Assembly: GCA_963761325.1 (NCBI GenBank)
Contig: CAVXGZ010000002.1
Span: 62,001 to 126,000, forward strand
Direction of reading: 5' to 3'
DNA: 64,000 nt
From: Streptantibioticus_C sp963761325
GTDB taxonomy: Bacteria; Actinomycetota; Actinomycetes; Streptomycetales; Streptomycetaceae
Made by a program: the position numbers and the translations under genes
The notes under the pieces: model-generated
What the model saw: only the letters and a program-made list of their open reading frames with translations
What the model was told of the DNA's origin: nothing
Database searches by the model: none
Shown: one piece after another, positions 53,104 through 61,463 of the stretch
Position numbering within the stretch: the stretch's first letter is position 1
Layout: every line of letters begins with the position of its first letter

Positions 53104-54147
53104 ATGACGGTACGTGCGCTGCGCGGCATGAAGCGGATGCTGCGCGAGGACCCCACGGTCGTCGTGCTGGTGCGTACCGGGGAGCGGGAGCGCGCGCTGC
53201 CGGCGCTGCGGGCGGCCGGGGCGGACCTCGCCGCCCTGGGCGCGGAGCCGGGTGCCGCACCGGGGCGGCCCGGCGGCGACGGCACTCCCAGGTTCGTCCA
53301 CGGTCCGCTGCCGATCCCCGGCGGCCTGCTGCTGATGGTGGACTTCGGCGAGGCCATGCCGTTGTCCGAGCGGGAGCGGCTGCCCGGCATCGTCGTGCGG
53401 CACCTGGAAGCGGCGGGGGTCCGGGAGGCGTCGGTCGGCCCCGCTCCTTCCATCGGCAGGCGGTACGAGCGCCTCAACCGGTTCGTGCCCATCGCCCGGG
53501 CCTGGCTGCGCGGCGCGGCCCCGGCCGGCTCGCCGCCGGTCGCCCGCCGGCCGTCACCCGCCCTGGCCGAGATCGCGTCGGGCTGGCTGCGCGCCCAGTG
53601 CCCGGACCGCCACGACCTCTTGGGCCTGGTGATCGACGCCGAGGTGCCGCTGACCTGGGAAGGACACCGGGCCGTCGTCGACGGCGTGCTCGGCTCCGGC
53701 GGCGACATGTCGCTGCTGTGCACGGACTTCGAATCGGAGGCGTTCGTCGTCACCTTCGGCCAGTTCTTCCGGTACGGAATGACGCTCGGGGCAAGCGGGA
53801 ACCCCTGGTCCGGCATCGGTCCGGCGGACCGGATGCGCGCCCAGCGCGAGGTGGTGCGCGAGCACCGGACGGCGCTCGAGTGGGCCGGGGTGAGCGTCCA
53901 TCAGGAGGACCGGTTCCCGCTGATTCCGCAGCCCTACGACCTGGACGCCGAGCAGCCGAGCCCCCTGTGGTACCAACTGCTCTCGCCCGCGCAGTGCGAC
54001 CGTCTCGGCGGCCCGCCGCCGGGCGGCGTCCGGCTGCCCGACGGCCGGGTGGAACTGACCGTCGGCGAGCCGGAGCAGTGGTTCCCCGACCACCCCGACC
54101 TCGCCCGCACCCGCGACCTGGCACGCACGCTGCTGCGGCCCCGGTGA
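53104..54147 (+). CDS. unrecognised protein, candidate immunity protein for the RHS toxin
   Basis: 347 residues. ATG 53104 follows GGAG by six bases and lies 47 bases after the RHS stop, on the same strand. No signal peptide or membrane helix, so cytoplasmic. Two parts: an N-terminal ~90-residue domain (LREDPTVVVLVRTGERERAL, LLLMVDFGEAMPLSERERL) and a larger second domain (PALAEIASGWLRAQCPDRHD, DMSLLCTDFESEAFVVTFGQ, FFRYGMTLGASGNPWSG, WAGVSVHQEDRFPLIPQPYD). I do not recognise a family. Immunity function is inferred from position only; at 347 residues it is longer than most immunity proteins. Confidence 0.6.
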   Translation: MTVRALRGMKRMLREDPTVVVLVRTGERERALPALRAAGADLAALGAEPGAAPGRPGGDGTPRFVHGPLPIPGGLLLMVDFGEAMPLSERERLPGIVVRHLEAAGVREASVGPAPSIGRRYERLNRFVPIARAWLRGAAPAGSPPVARRPSPALAEIASGWLRAQCPDRHDLLGLVIDAEVPLTWEGHRAVVDGVLGSGGDMSLLCTDFESEAFVVTFGQFFRYGMTLGASGNPWSGIGPADRMRAQREVVREHRTALEWAGVSVHQEDRFPLIPQPYDLDAEQPSPLWYQLLSPAQCDRLGGPPPGGVRLPDGRVELTVGEPEQWFPDHPDLARTRDLARTLLRPR

Positions 54148-54215
54148 GCCGGTGCGCCGGTACGTTGGTACCCGGCCGGCGGCTGCCGGATCCCGACGGG
54201 GAGGACCCGACGCGC

Positions 54216-54995
54216 GTGCCGATCGCCATGACGAAGGACGGGGTCCGGATCGCCTACCAGGTGGCAGGTGACGGCGCTCCGCTTCTGCTGCTCGCCGGGC
54301 AGGCGAACAACCACCGCTGGTGGGACGGGATCCGCGAGGACTTCCACCAGGCCCGCACCACGATCACCTTCGACTACCGGGGCACCGGCGACAGCGACAA
54401 GCCCGACCGGCCGTACGGCACCGGGGATCTCGCCGAGGACGCGATCGCGGTGCTGGACGATCTGGACCTGCGGCACGCCGACGTCTACGGCACGTCCATG
54501 GGCGGCCGGGTGGCCCAGCTGATCGCCGCCCGCCACCCGCACCGGGTCCGCGCCCTGGTGCTCGGCTGCACCTCGCCCGGAGGCCGGCACGCGGTCGAAC
54601 GGTCCGACGACGTGCGCCGGTCGCTGACCGGCGGGGGACCGGCCGCCATCCGGCAAGCGTTGCTGGAGCTGATGTACACCCCCGAATGGCTGGCGACCCA
54701 CCCGGGCCCGTACCACACCGTCGGCGACCCGGGTATGCCCGACCACGCCCGCCGCCACCACCGGCTCGCGAGCGAACGGCACGACGCCTGGGACCTGTTG
54801 CCGGCCATCGCCGCGCCCACCCTGGTCGTGCACGGCACCGACGACATCTTCAACCCGGCCGCCAACGCCCCGCTCCTGGCCGGCCGCATCCCCCGCGCCC
54901 GCCTCCACCTGATCCCCGGCGCCCGGCACGCCTACTTCGAGGAGTTCCGCGCACCGGCGGGCGAGGCGGTCCTGGACTTCCTCGCCGACGCCTGA
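54216..54995 (+). CDS. alpha/beta hydrolase
   Basis: 259 residues from GTG 54216, ten bases after GGGAGGA; ATG 54228 is an alternative. Alpha/beta hydrolase fold with the whole triad: nucleophile Ser in VYGTSMGGRVAQ, Asp in LVVHGTDDIFNPAAN, His in IPGARHAYFEEF. Oxyanion-hole loop region LLLLAGQANNHRWWDG replaces the usual HG with AGQ, which may point to a non-classical pocket. The TFDYRGTGDSDKP stretch is typical of the esterase/3-oxoadipate-enol-lactonase-like group. Substrate unknown. Confidence 0.85.
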   Translation: MPIAMTKDGVRIAYQVAGDGAPLLLLAGQANNHRWWDGIREDFHQARTTITFDYRGTGDSDKPDRPYGTGDLAEDAIAVLDDLDLRHADVYGTSMGGRVAQLIAARHPHRVRALVLGCTSPGGRHAVERSDDVRRSLTGGGPAAIRQALLELMYTPEWLATHPGPYHTVGDPGMPDHARRHHRLASERHDAWDLLPAIAAPTLVVHGTDDIFNPAANAPLLAGRIPRARLHLIPGARHAYFEEFRAPAGEAVLDFLADA

Positions 54996-55138
54996 CCGGC
55001 GCCCGGACCGCGCTCCCGCGGCCGGCCGTCGCAAGCCGCACGCCCGGCGGGCCCGAATGCCCGATCACGCAAGCTATCTGACGGAGTGACAACTACATGT
55101 CCGCCCCGAAGCGCGGTGGCTGACGATATGATGCGCCC

Positions 55139-55180
55139 GTGCATCTTTCACCATGTCCGAGCTGGTGGCGCTCCTCATAG
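55139..55180 (+). CDS. trpS leader peptide with tandem Trp codons
   Basis: GTG start, 13 codons: MHLSPCPSWWRSS, stop TAG. Two adjacent TGG codons (55163-55168) sit just before a hairpin and an intrinsic terminator-like hairpin ahead of a tryptophanyl-tRNA synthetase gene. This is the classic layout of ribosome-mediated attenuation: ribosome stalling at the Trp codons reports low charged tRNA-Trp. Too short for similarity; the call rests on codons and context. Confidence 0.78.
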   Translation: MHLSPCPSWWRSS

Positions 55181-55231
55181 GAGCGGCCGCCTCTCGCGCA
55201 TGACAGGGCCGTTCGGATGGACGGCCCTTTC
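55169..55231 (+). promoter_or_regulatory. ribosome-mediated attenuator before trpS
   Basis: Pause hairpin CGCTCC (55169-55174)/GGAGCG (55180-55185) follows the Trp codons. Terminator hairpin AGGGCCGT (55205-55212)/ACGGCCCT (55221-55228) is followed by TTTC. CGGCC (55184-55188) can instead pair with GGCCG (55207-55211), giving an antiterminator when the ribosome stalls. The auxiliary TrpRS gene of S. coelicolor is known to be controlled in this way. Confidence 0.72.
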
Positions 55232-55293
55232 ACGTCCCCCTGGACCCGGGCTCGTGCCATCCTGACGGCGAGACCGACCGACCAGGAGATCTT

Positions 55294-56400
55294 GTGAACA
55301 CCACCCCCCAGACCGTGGACCCCGACGCCGCATCAGGTCCCACCGACTCGCTCGGGATGTCTGCCGCGCAGGCCCGCAACGCGGTGCTGGAAGAGCTGAT
55401 CGTCACCGACCCCGGGCAGTTCCGCGTGCTGACCGGCGACCGCCCGACCGGACGGCTGCACCTGGGCCACTACTTCGGCACGCTGCACAACCGGGTCCGT
55501 CTGCAGAACCTCGGGATCGAGACGTTCCTGATCATCCCGGACTACCAGGTCCTGACCGACCGTGACGTGGCGGACAACCTGACCGGCCACGTCGAGGACC
55601 TGGTGCTTGACTACCTCGCCATCGGGGTGGACCCGGAGCGCAGCACGATCTTCACGCACAGCGCCATCCCCGCCCTCAACCAGCTGATGCTGCCCTTCCT
55701 CAGCCTCGTCTCCGTCGCCGAGCTCAACCGCAACCCCACGGTCAAGGACGAGATCGCCCACTCGCGGCAGTCCGCCGTCAGCGGCCTGATGTTCACCTAC
55801 CCCGTCCACCAGGCCGCCGACATCCTGTTCTGCAAGGCCAACCTGGTCCCGGTCGGCCAGGACCAGCTCCCGCACCTGGAACTGACCCGGACCATCGCGC
55901 GCCGCTTCAACGACCGCTACGGCAACGGCACCGCGGTCTTCCCGCAGCCCGACGCCCTGCTGTCCAGCGCACCGCTCCTGCTCGGCACGGACGGCACCAA
56001 GATGAGCAAGAGCCGGGGCAACGCCATCGCGCTGGCCGCCGACGCCGACGAGACCGCCCGCCTGCTCAAGGGGGCCAAGACCGACTCCGAGCGCCACATC
56101 ACCTACGACCCGGCCACCCGCCCCGAGGTCTCCTCCCTGCTCCTGCTGGCCGCCCTCTGCCAGAACCGCACCCCCGAGCAGGTGGCCGCCGACATCGGCT
56201 CCGCGGGAGCCGCCGCGCTGAAGAAGACCGTGACCGAGTCGGTCAACGAGTACCTGACGCCGATCAGAGCCCGCCGGACCGAGTACGCGCAGGACCGCGC
56301 CTTCCTCCGCCAGACGCTGCGCGAAGGCAACGAGCGGGCCCGCGCGGTGGCCGACACCACCCTCGCCGAGGTGCGCGCCGCCATGAACAGCCACTACTGA
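55294..56400 (+). CDS. trpS: tryptophanyl-tRNA synthetase, probably auxiliary/inducible form
   Basis: 368 residues, class I synthetase charging tRNA-Trp. GTG 55294 after AGGAGATCTT. Signatures: TGRLHLGHYFG (HIGH motif), DYQVLTDRD, MFTYPVHQAADILFCKA, VGQDQLPHLELTRTIARRF, LLLGTDGTKMSKSRGNAI (KMSKS). Many actinomycetes have a constitutive TrpRS and a second, indolmycin-resistant one induced by Trp-tRNA shortage; the attenuator here suggests that this is the second kind. It lies next to an MFS exporter and a secondary-metabolite operon, which also fits a self-resistance or inducible role. Which isoform it is cannot be proved from one copy. Confidence 0.92.
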   Translation: MNTTPQTVDPDAASGPTDSLGMSAAQARNAVLEELIVTDPGQFRVLTGDRPTGRLHLGHYFGTLHNRVRLQNLGIETFLIIPDYQVLTDRDVADNLTGHVEDLVLDYLAIGVDPERSTIFTHSAIPALNQLMLPFLSLVSVAELNRNPTVKDEIAHSRQSAVSGLMFTYPVHQAADILFCKANLVPVGQDQLPHLELTRTIARRFNDRYGNGTAVFPQPDALLSSAPLLLGTDGTKMSKSRGNAIALAADADETARLLKGAKTDSERHITYDPATRPEVSSLLLLAALCQNRTPEQVAADIGSAGAAALKKTVTESVNEYLTPIRARRTEYAQDRAFLRQTLREGNERARAVADTTLAEVRAAMNSHY

Positions 56401-56413
56401 CGATCCCCGGCCC

Positions 56414-56604
56414 CGGTGAGACACCGCCGTCCCCATGCGGCGTCATCGACGTCACGACGCCGCGACGCATCGGTGTCTCACCGCCCGACTCCCGCCGCCC
56501 GACGGCTCCTCCATCCTGAACGGAGCCGGAGGGCCAGCCGCCCGCGACCGCCGCGTGGCAGACCGCCGCGCCGGACCGGCCGGCCCGCCTCTCCGGGGCG
56601 GTCT
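56414..56604 (+). promoter_or_regulatory. structured leader upstream of the MFS exporter
   Basis: CGGTGAGACACCG (56414-56426) is the exact inverse of CGGTGTCTCACCG (56471-56483), enclosing GCGGCGTC/GACGCCGC (56437-56444/56456-56463). Further on AGACCGCC (56560-56567) pairs with GGCGGTCT (56597-56604), followed by TCTT. The first structure may end the trpS transcript; the second looks like an attenuator. A 64-codon reading from ATG 56435 crosses it. The 430 bases from 56401 to 56832 hold no other gene. Confidence 0.45.
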
Positions 56605-56832
56605 TCTTGCCGTCCGCCGTGGCCACTAGTGTTGTCCCCCGACCGATCCGTACGTCGGTCTCGATTCCTCGATCTCACCACTCACGTTTCTGCCGGCGCT
56701 GGAGCCGACGCGGACGCGGATTTCGATTCCGCCCCTTCCGCGCCACCATGGACGACTCCTGGCGGCGGGAGGCGGTGCCCGCGACGGGCGTCGTTCTCCC
56801 GGACCGTCCCACCGCGCAGCGGAAGGTTCGCC

Positions 56833-58194
56833 GTGACACCGCGGCACTGGCTCCGTCGTACCGCACCGGTTCTCCGCCGTACCGCACGGGGGTTTCGACA
56901 TTCCGTACCGGCTCGGACGGGGACCGCCTCCTACCGTTCGGCCCTGCGGACCCCCGGCGCGGCGGCCTTCTTCCTGGCCGCGGCTCCCGCCCGGCTCGGG
57001 GTGGCGATGGCCGGCCTCGGCATCGTCTGGCTGGTCCGCGCCGAGACCGGGTCCTTCGGGGTGGCCGGCCTGGTCACCGGCTCGTTCGCCGTGGCGGAGA
57101 CCCTGGTGAGCCCGCAGACGGCCCGTCTCATGGACCGCTTCGGGCAGCCGCGGGTCCTCGTCCCGCTCCTGTGCGCCCACGCCGCAGCGGTCGCCGCCCT
57201 GGTCGCGCTGGCCCTGACCGGTGCGTCCGCGGTGCCGCTGACGGCGGCCGGCCTCGCCGCCGGGGCGACCGTTCCGCAGATCGGTGCGCTCTCCGCGGCC
57301 CGCTGGTCGGCGCTGCTGCACGGCAGGGCCGAACTCACCGCGGCCTTCGCACTCGAGACGACCAGCAACGACGTCGCCTTCCTCCTCGGCCCCGCCCTCG
57401 CGGTGCTGACGGCGACCCGATTGCACCCGGCCGCGGGGACGGTGCTGGCGGGGGCGCTCGTCGTCGGCGCCGGACTGGTCTTCGCCGCGCAGGGCCGAAC
57501 GGCCCCGGCGCCTGCCGTGACGCCCGCCGCGGATCGTGGGGCCGCCCGGCGCCCGGGGACGCTGTGGACCCGGAACTTCGGCACCCTTCTGGCGGTCAAT
57601 CTGGCCCTGGGCGTCTTCTTCGGCTCGACGCAGGTCTCGGTGAGCGCCTTCGCCGACGTTCACCACGCCGCCTCGGCCGCAGGGTTCCTGTACGGGCTGA
57701 TGAGCGTGGCGAGCCTGCTGGCCGGGTTGGCCTACGGGCGGTACGGCCGGCGCACTCCGCCCGCGGCCCGACTGCCCCTGATCCTGACCTTCCTGGCCTG
57801 CGCGTCGCTGCTGCCGCTCCTGGTCGACGCACCCTGGCAACTCGGCCTCGCCCTCCTGCTCCCCGGCGCGGGCGTCGCTCCGTGCGTCATCGTCTCCTCG
57901 ACGCTCATCGAGTCGGTCACGGACCGGTCGGTCCTCACCCGGGCCTTCACCTGGACGAACTCCGCGAGCGCGGCGGGCATCGCCGTCTCCGCCGCCGCGG
58001 TCGGCCGGCTCGTCGACGGTGCGGGCGGCACCCGAGCCGGCTTCACCGTCCCGCTCCTCGCCCTGACCGCGGCGGCGGCCCTGACCTGGTCCGGCCGCCA
58101 CGCCCTCACCACCGGTGCCACGGCAGCCAGGCAGCCGCCGTCGGAAGCCGATCCGCCCTGCACCACCCCTGACCGGCCGTCACTCGGCACCTGA
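56833..58194 (+). CDS. MFS transporter, drug-efflux-like
   Basis: 453 residues from GTG 56833, with GGAAGG six bases ahead; the same frame is open further upstream but reads as non-protein. Twelve hydrophobic segments. Seen: RLMDRFGQPRVLVPLL as the loop after helix 2, ELTAAFALETTSNDVAFLLG in the helix 4-5 region, and ASLLAGLAYGRYGRRTPPAA in the second half. This resembles actinomycete MFS exporters next to biosynthetic genes. It is convergent with the P450/prenyltransferase operon, 46 bases from it, so it may export that product; substrate unproved. Confidence 0.82.
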   Translation: MTPRHWLRRTAPVLRRTARGFRHSVPARTGTASYRSALRTPGAAAFFLAAAPARLGVAMAGLGIVWLVRAETGSFGVAGLVTGSFAVAETLVSPQTARLMDRFGQPRVLVPLLCAHAAAVAALVALALTGASAVPLTAAGLAAGATVPQIGALSAARWSALLHGRAELTAAFALETTSNDVAFLLGPALAVLTATRLHPAAGTVLAGALVVGAGLVFAAQGRTAPAPAVTPAADRGAARRPGTLWTRNFGTLLAVNLALGVFFGSTQVSVSAFADVHHAASAAGFLYGLMSVASLLAGLAYGRYGRRTPPAARLPLILTFLACASLLPLLVDAPWQLGLALLLPGAGVAPCVIVSSTLIESVTDRSVLTRAFTWTNSASAAGIAVSAAAVGRLVDGAGGTRAGFTVPLLALTAAAALTWSGRHALTTGATAARQPPSEADPPCTTPDRPSLGT

Positions 58195-58240
58195 CGGGGG
58201 CACCGGGCCGGCCTTCCTCGGCCACGCCGCCGCATCGAGG

Positions 58241-59470
58241 TCAGGCATCCAGCGCGACCGGGACCTTCTCCAGGGTCCGCTGCGTGCTGGTGTTGGTGTA
58301 GAGGGGATCCTCGGCGAGCGTGATGCGCGGCAGGCGCTCGTGGAGCGTCTCCAGCAGGACGTCCATCTCCAGCATGGCCAGGGGAGCGGCGACGCAGCGG
58401 TGGATTCCGAGGGAGAAACTCAGGTGCGCGCTCGCGTTGCGGCGGCGTGGGTCGAAGACATCAGGCCGGTCGAACTGGACCGGATCCCGGTTCGCCGCGC
58501 CGGGCATCAGATGTACGGAGGTGCCTTCCGGGATGGCGATCGACTCGGTGTCGATATCCGCGCTCGCCGCCAGCCGAGAGGCGTTGATCCAGATCGGCGT
58601 CTCGTAGCGCAGGCATTCGTGGATGTAGTTCTTCCGCTCCTCGGGGTGACCGAGCAGGTGGGTGTGTTGCGGATTCCGCGCGGCGATGATCACCGCGTGG
58701 TCGAGCGCGGCGATGGTCGACTCGTACCCGGCCAACCACAGCATCCACAGCAGACTTCGGCACTCGTCGGCGGTGACGCCGTAGCGTTCGTACGTGTCGG
58801 GGTCGTGAAGTACCGCCAGCGCGCTGTCCGGCGCAATCGTCCCACGAGCGGCCAGGTCCGCTGTGTACGCTTCCGTCGCGGCCGTGGCGTCGTCGGCCGC
58901 GCGGAGGGCGTCGGGGGTGGAGCGAGGCTGAAGCCCCTCGAAAAGGACTCCGACGTGCCGGTAGACCGCGACGCGGTCCTCTTCGGGAATGCCGATGAGC
59001 GCACCGATCGTGTGAGCGGCGAGAGGGACCGTCAAATCGGTGTGCGCATCGACGGTCTCGCCTTCACGCAGCCGCTCGGTCAGCGCAGCGACGCGCCGGC
59101 CGCATTCCTGGACGCAGTCGCGGCGGACCGACGCGAGGGCGGTTTCGGTGAACAGGTTGGCGACGGCCCTGCGCAGACGCGTGTGCTCCGGGCGGTTCTT
59201 GTTGACCAGGGAGTCCATGGCCGCCCGAACGGCCCGTGACGTCGCGTACCGAGGGGAGGCCGCGGCCATCCGTTCCGCATCCATGCCGCGCAGGGCCGGA
59301 TTCCTCATCAGGGCGGCGTCGCGGTACGAGCTGATGAGAGCCGTGTTCCCGGTCGGGTTGAGATATACCGGGTGGTGCTCGCGCAGCCATTCGTACAGAG
59401 GGTAGGGGTTGCTGCGAACACCGGGGAGGGTCATGAGCTCCAGGACGTCGACAGACTCGTTGAACTCCAT
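58241..59470 (-). CDS. cytochrome P450 (first of two)
   Basis: 409 residues from ATG 59470, nine bases after GGAG; a longer reading to 59539 would overlap the previous gene by more. Haem loop FSLGIHRCVAAPL with ligand Cys359, ExxR in HECLRYETP, and I-helix LWLAGYESTIAALD, where the usual D-T oxygen-activating pair is E-S. The loop residue after the Cys is Val-Ala instead of x-Gly. These changes are tolerated in some P450s acting on carrier-bound or unusual substrates. The start lies inside the 3' end of the second P450 gene. Probably hydroxylates the prenylated aromatic product or a carrier-bound amino acid. Confidence 0.87.
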   Translation of the reverse strand: MEFNESVDVLELMTLPGVRSNPYPLYEWLREHHPVYLNPTGNTALISSYRDAALMRNPALRGMDAERMAAASPRYATSRAVRAAMDSLVNKNRPEHTRLRRAVANLFTETALASVRRDCVQECGRRVAALTERLREGETVDAHTDLTVPLAAHTIGALIGIPEEDRVAVYRHVGVLFEGLQPRSTPDALRAADDATAATEAYTADLAARGTIAPDSALAVLHDPDTYERYGVTADECRSLLWMLWLAGYESTIAALDHAVIIAARNPQHTHLLGHPEERKNYIHECLRYETPIWINASRLAASADIDTESIAIPEGTSVHLMPGAANRDPVQFDRPDVFDPRRRNASAHLSFSLGIHRCVAAPLAMLEMDVLLETLHERLPRITLAEDPLYTNTSTQRTLEKVPVALDA

Positions 59471-60681
59471 GCGGGGCGGCTCCAGGTCAGGTGCAGGGGT
59501 ATGGACACGGGGCCCTGAAAGGAACTGGGAGTACTCCACACGGCAGAGGAGACGGGGTGCATCGCAGCGATTTCCTCGGACAGCACCGCGAGCGCCTCCT
59601 GGATTTCGGCGCGCCCCAGAGCATTGCCCAGGCAGAAGTGGTGCCCTCCGCCGAAGGAGAAGTGCGCCTGCGGGTTGCCGCGTGTGAGGTCGACGTGGTC
59701 CGGGTCCGGGAAGACGTCCGGGTCACGGTTCATGGATGCGATGGCCAAGGTGACCAGGGTCCCCTTGTGCACGGTGAACCCTCCCAGGTCGACGTCCTCG
59801 GTGGCGACTCTCCGCAGGAGACTGGCGACCGGGGTCAGACGTGTGATCTCCTCCGCGACCGCCGGAATCATGCTGGAATCGTCACGCAGCAACTTCCAGT
59901 ATTCCGGGTGGCGCGACAGGAATTCGACGATGCTCGCGAGTTGTATGCGGGTGGTGTCGATTCCCGCGATGATCAGGGCGGAGAGCAGTTCGGTGAGCAC
60001 CCCCGCTTCCCAGACGTCGTCCGTGGTCTCCTGGGCGAGGAGTTCACTGATCAGGTCCCGGCCCGGGGTCGCACGGCGGTCCTCGACCAGCGCCGCGATG
60101 TAGCCGTCGACGGCGTCGTGGGCGGCGAGGGCTTCCGACACCGCGGCGGGGTCGAGGAAGCCGCGCGTCCATGAACTGGCGGCGCGGGAGAGGAAGTCGG
60201 CGTCCCCGGTCGGCGCTCCGAGGACGGTGCAGATGACGGGGACGGTGTAGGGGGCCGTCAGCTGCGCCACCGCGTCGCAGCTTCCGTCGGCGGAGACGGA
60301 ACGGACCAGGTCGGTCATGATGCGCCGCATCAGGGGCCGCTGATGGCCGACGAAGCCCGGACGGAACGCGGGGCCGGCCAGACGACGCAGGTGAGCGTGC
60401 GTGGGTCCGTCGAGCTGGTTGAGCGAGCGCCGCCGGCGAGCGAGGAAGCGGGCATCGATGGATGCCGTGTTCTCCAGGCCGGCGAGGAAGCCCTGCCGGA
60501 AATGACGACTTGCCAGAACGGCCTTGCCGTCCGAGTGCCGCAGCAGGAGGACCGAGTCGCCCTGGCGAGCGGCGCGCAACCCGGCGGGCAGCGAGGCCAG
60601 CCGTTGCCACAGCGGCTCGTCGCCTCCCGGCTCGAAGAGGTCATCGACCCGGGGCAGGCCGGCGTAGGGGGAAGCGGTCAT
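59431..60681 (-). CDS. cytochrome P450 (second of two)
   Basis: 416 residues. Haem loop HFSFGGGHHFCLGNALGRAE with ligand Cys350, I-helix ALIIAGIDTTRIQLAS with the normal acid-alcohol region, and ExxR in AEEITRLTP. ATG 60681 overlaps the stop of the CloR-like gene by four bases (ATGA). All catalytic motifs are canonical, in contrast to the first P450. The C-terminal ~15 residues (Trp/Ser-rich) overlap the next gene. Acts in the cytoplasm with ferredoxin partners encoded elsewhere; no ferredoxin gene lies in the window. Confidence 0.9.
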   Translation of the reverse strand: MTASPYAGLPRVDDLFEPGGDEPLWQRLASLPAGLRAARQGDSVLLLRHSDGKAVLASRHFRQGFLAGLENTASIDARFLARRRRSLNQLDGPTHAHLRRLAGPAFRPGFVGHQRPLMRRIMTDLVRSVSADGSCDAVAQLTAPYTVPVICTVLGAPTGDADFLSRAASSWTRGFLDPAAVSEALAAHDAVDGYIAALVEDRRATPGRDLISELLAQETTDDVWEAGVLTELLSALIIAGIDTTRIQLASIVEFLSRHPEYWKLLRDDSSMIPAVAEEITRLTPVASLLRRVATEDVDLGGFTVHKGTLVTLAIASMNRDPDVFPDPDHVDLTRGNPQAHFSFGGGHHFCLGNALGRAEIQEALAVLSEEIAAMHPVSSAVWSTPSSFQGPVSIPLHLTWSRPAWSSTSLSTSWSS

Positions 60682-61463
60682 GGGGCGAGGTCCGGGTTGC
60701 GGGCCACGGTGGCGTCGTGGAGGGGTTGGTAGCTGTTGTATCCCAGCAGGTGGGAGCCGAGTTGCCGCCCCGTGTTGCGGGCGACGTCATCCGGGATCGG
60801 CACGGGCCGACCGGCGGCCTCGGCGAGCAGTTGGACATGGCAGCAGGTGTCCAGCAGCGTGAACCACCAGGCGGCCGCGTCCAGCGTCTCGCCGACCGTC
60901 AGCAGCCCGTGGTTCTTGAGGATGACGGCCTTGCCCGTGCCGATCGTCTTGGCGATGCGACGGCCGTCCTCACGGTCGAGCACGAGGCCGGTGTAGTCGT
61001 CGAAGACCTCGTGGTCGTCGAAGAACGGACAGTGGTCCTGGGTCAGCGGATCCAGCTTCTTGGCGAAGGCCGAGAAGGCGCGGCCGTAGATCGTGTGCAG
61101 GTGCACCGTGGCCTGGACGTCGGGCCGTGCCCGGTGCACCTCCGCGTGAATGTTGAAGGCGGCCACGTTGACGACGCGGTCGCCTTCCACGGTGCGGCTG
61201 GTCTCGCCGTCCACGCGTACCAGGTCCTCCGGGGTGATCGTGGAGAACGGCTGGGCCAGCGGGTTGCACCAGAAGGACTCCGGGTGCTCGGGATCGCGCA
61301 CCGTGATCAGGCCGGCGAGTCCGTCGAGGTCGAACCCGAGACGCGCGAAATGACGAAAGGTCACGGCTTGGCGGTGCTTCAGGTAAGCACGGTGCTCTGT
61401 GAAACCGTCGAAGACCGGCGGAGTGCGGAACGTGTTGTCCGGAACGCGGGGAATGGTGCTCAC
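60678..61463 (-). CDS. class II aldolase-fold oxygenase, CloR/NovR-like
   Basis: 261 residues from GTG 61463 (six bases after GAGG, four-base overlap with the previous stop); ATG 61466 is one codon further. Class II aldolase/adducin fold with metal histidines in VQATVHLHTIYGRAFSAFAK and VILKNHGLLTVGETLDAAAW, and VNVAAFNIHAEVHRARPD. CloR/NovR of the aminocoumarin clusters are bifunctional non-haem iron oxygenases of this fold that turn prenylated 4-hydroxyphenylpyruvate into prenylated 4-hydroxybenzoate. The gene directly follows a CloQ homologue, as expected for that pathway. Assignment to CloR over a plain aldolase relies on this partner. Confidence 0.8.
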   Translation of the reverse strand: MSTIPRVPDNTFRTPPVFDGFTEHRAYLKHRQAVTFRHFARLGFDLDGLAGLITVRDPEHPESFWCNPLAQPFSTITPEDLVRVDGETSRTVEGDRVVNVAAFNIHAEVHRARPDVQATVHLHTIYGRAFSAFAKKLDPLTQDHCPFFDDHEVFDDYTGLVLDREDGRRIAKTIGTGKAVILKNHGLLTVGETLDAAAWWFTLLDTCCHVQLLAEAAGRPVPIPDDVARNTGRQLGSHLLGYNSYQPLHDATVARNPDLAP

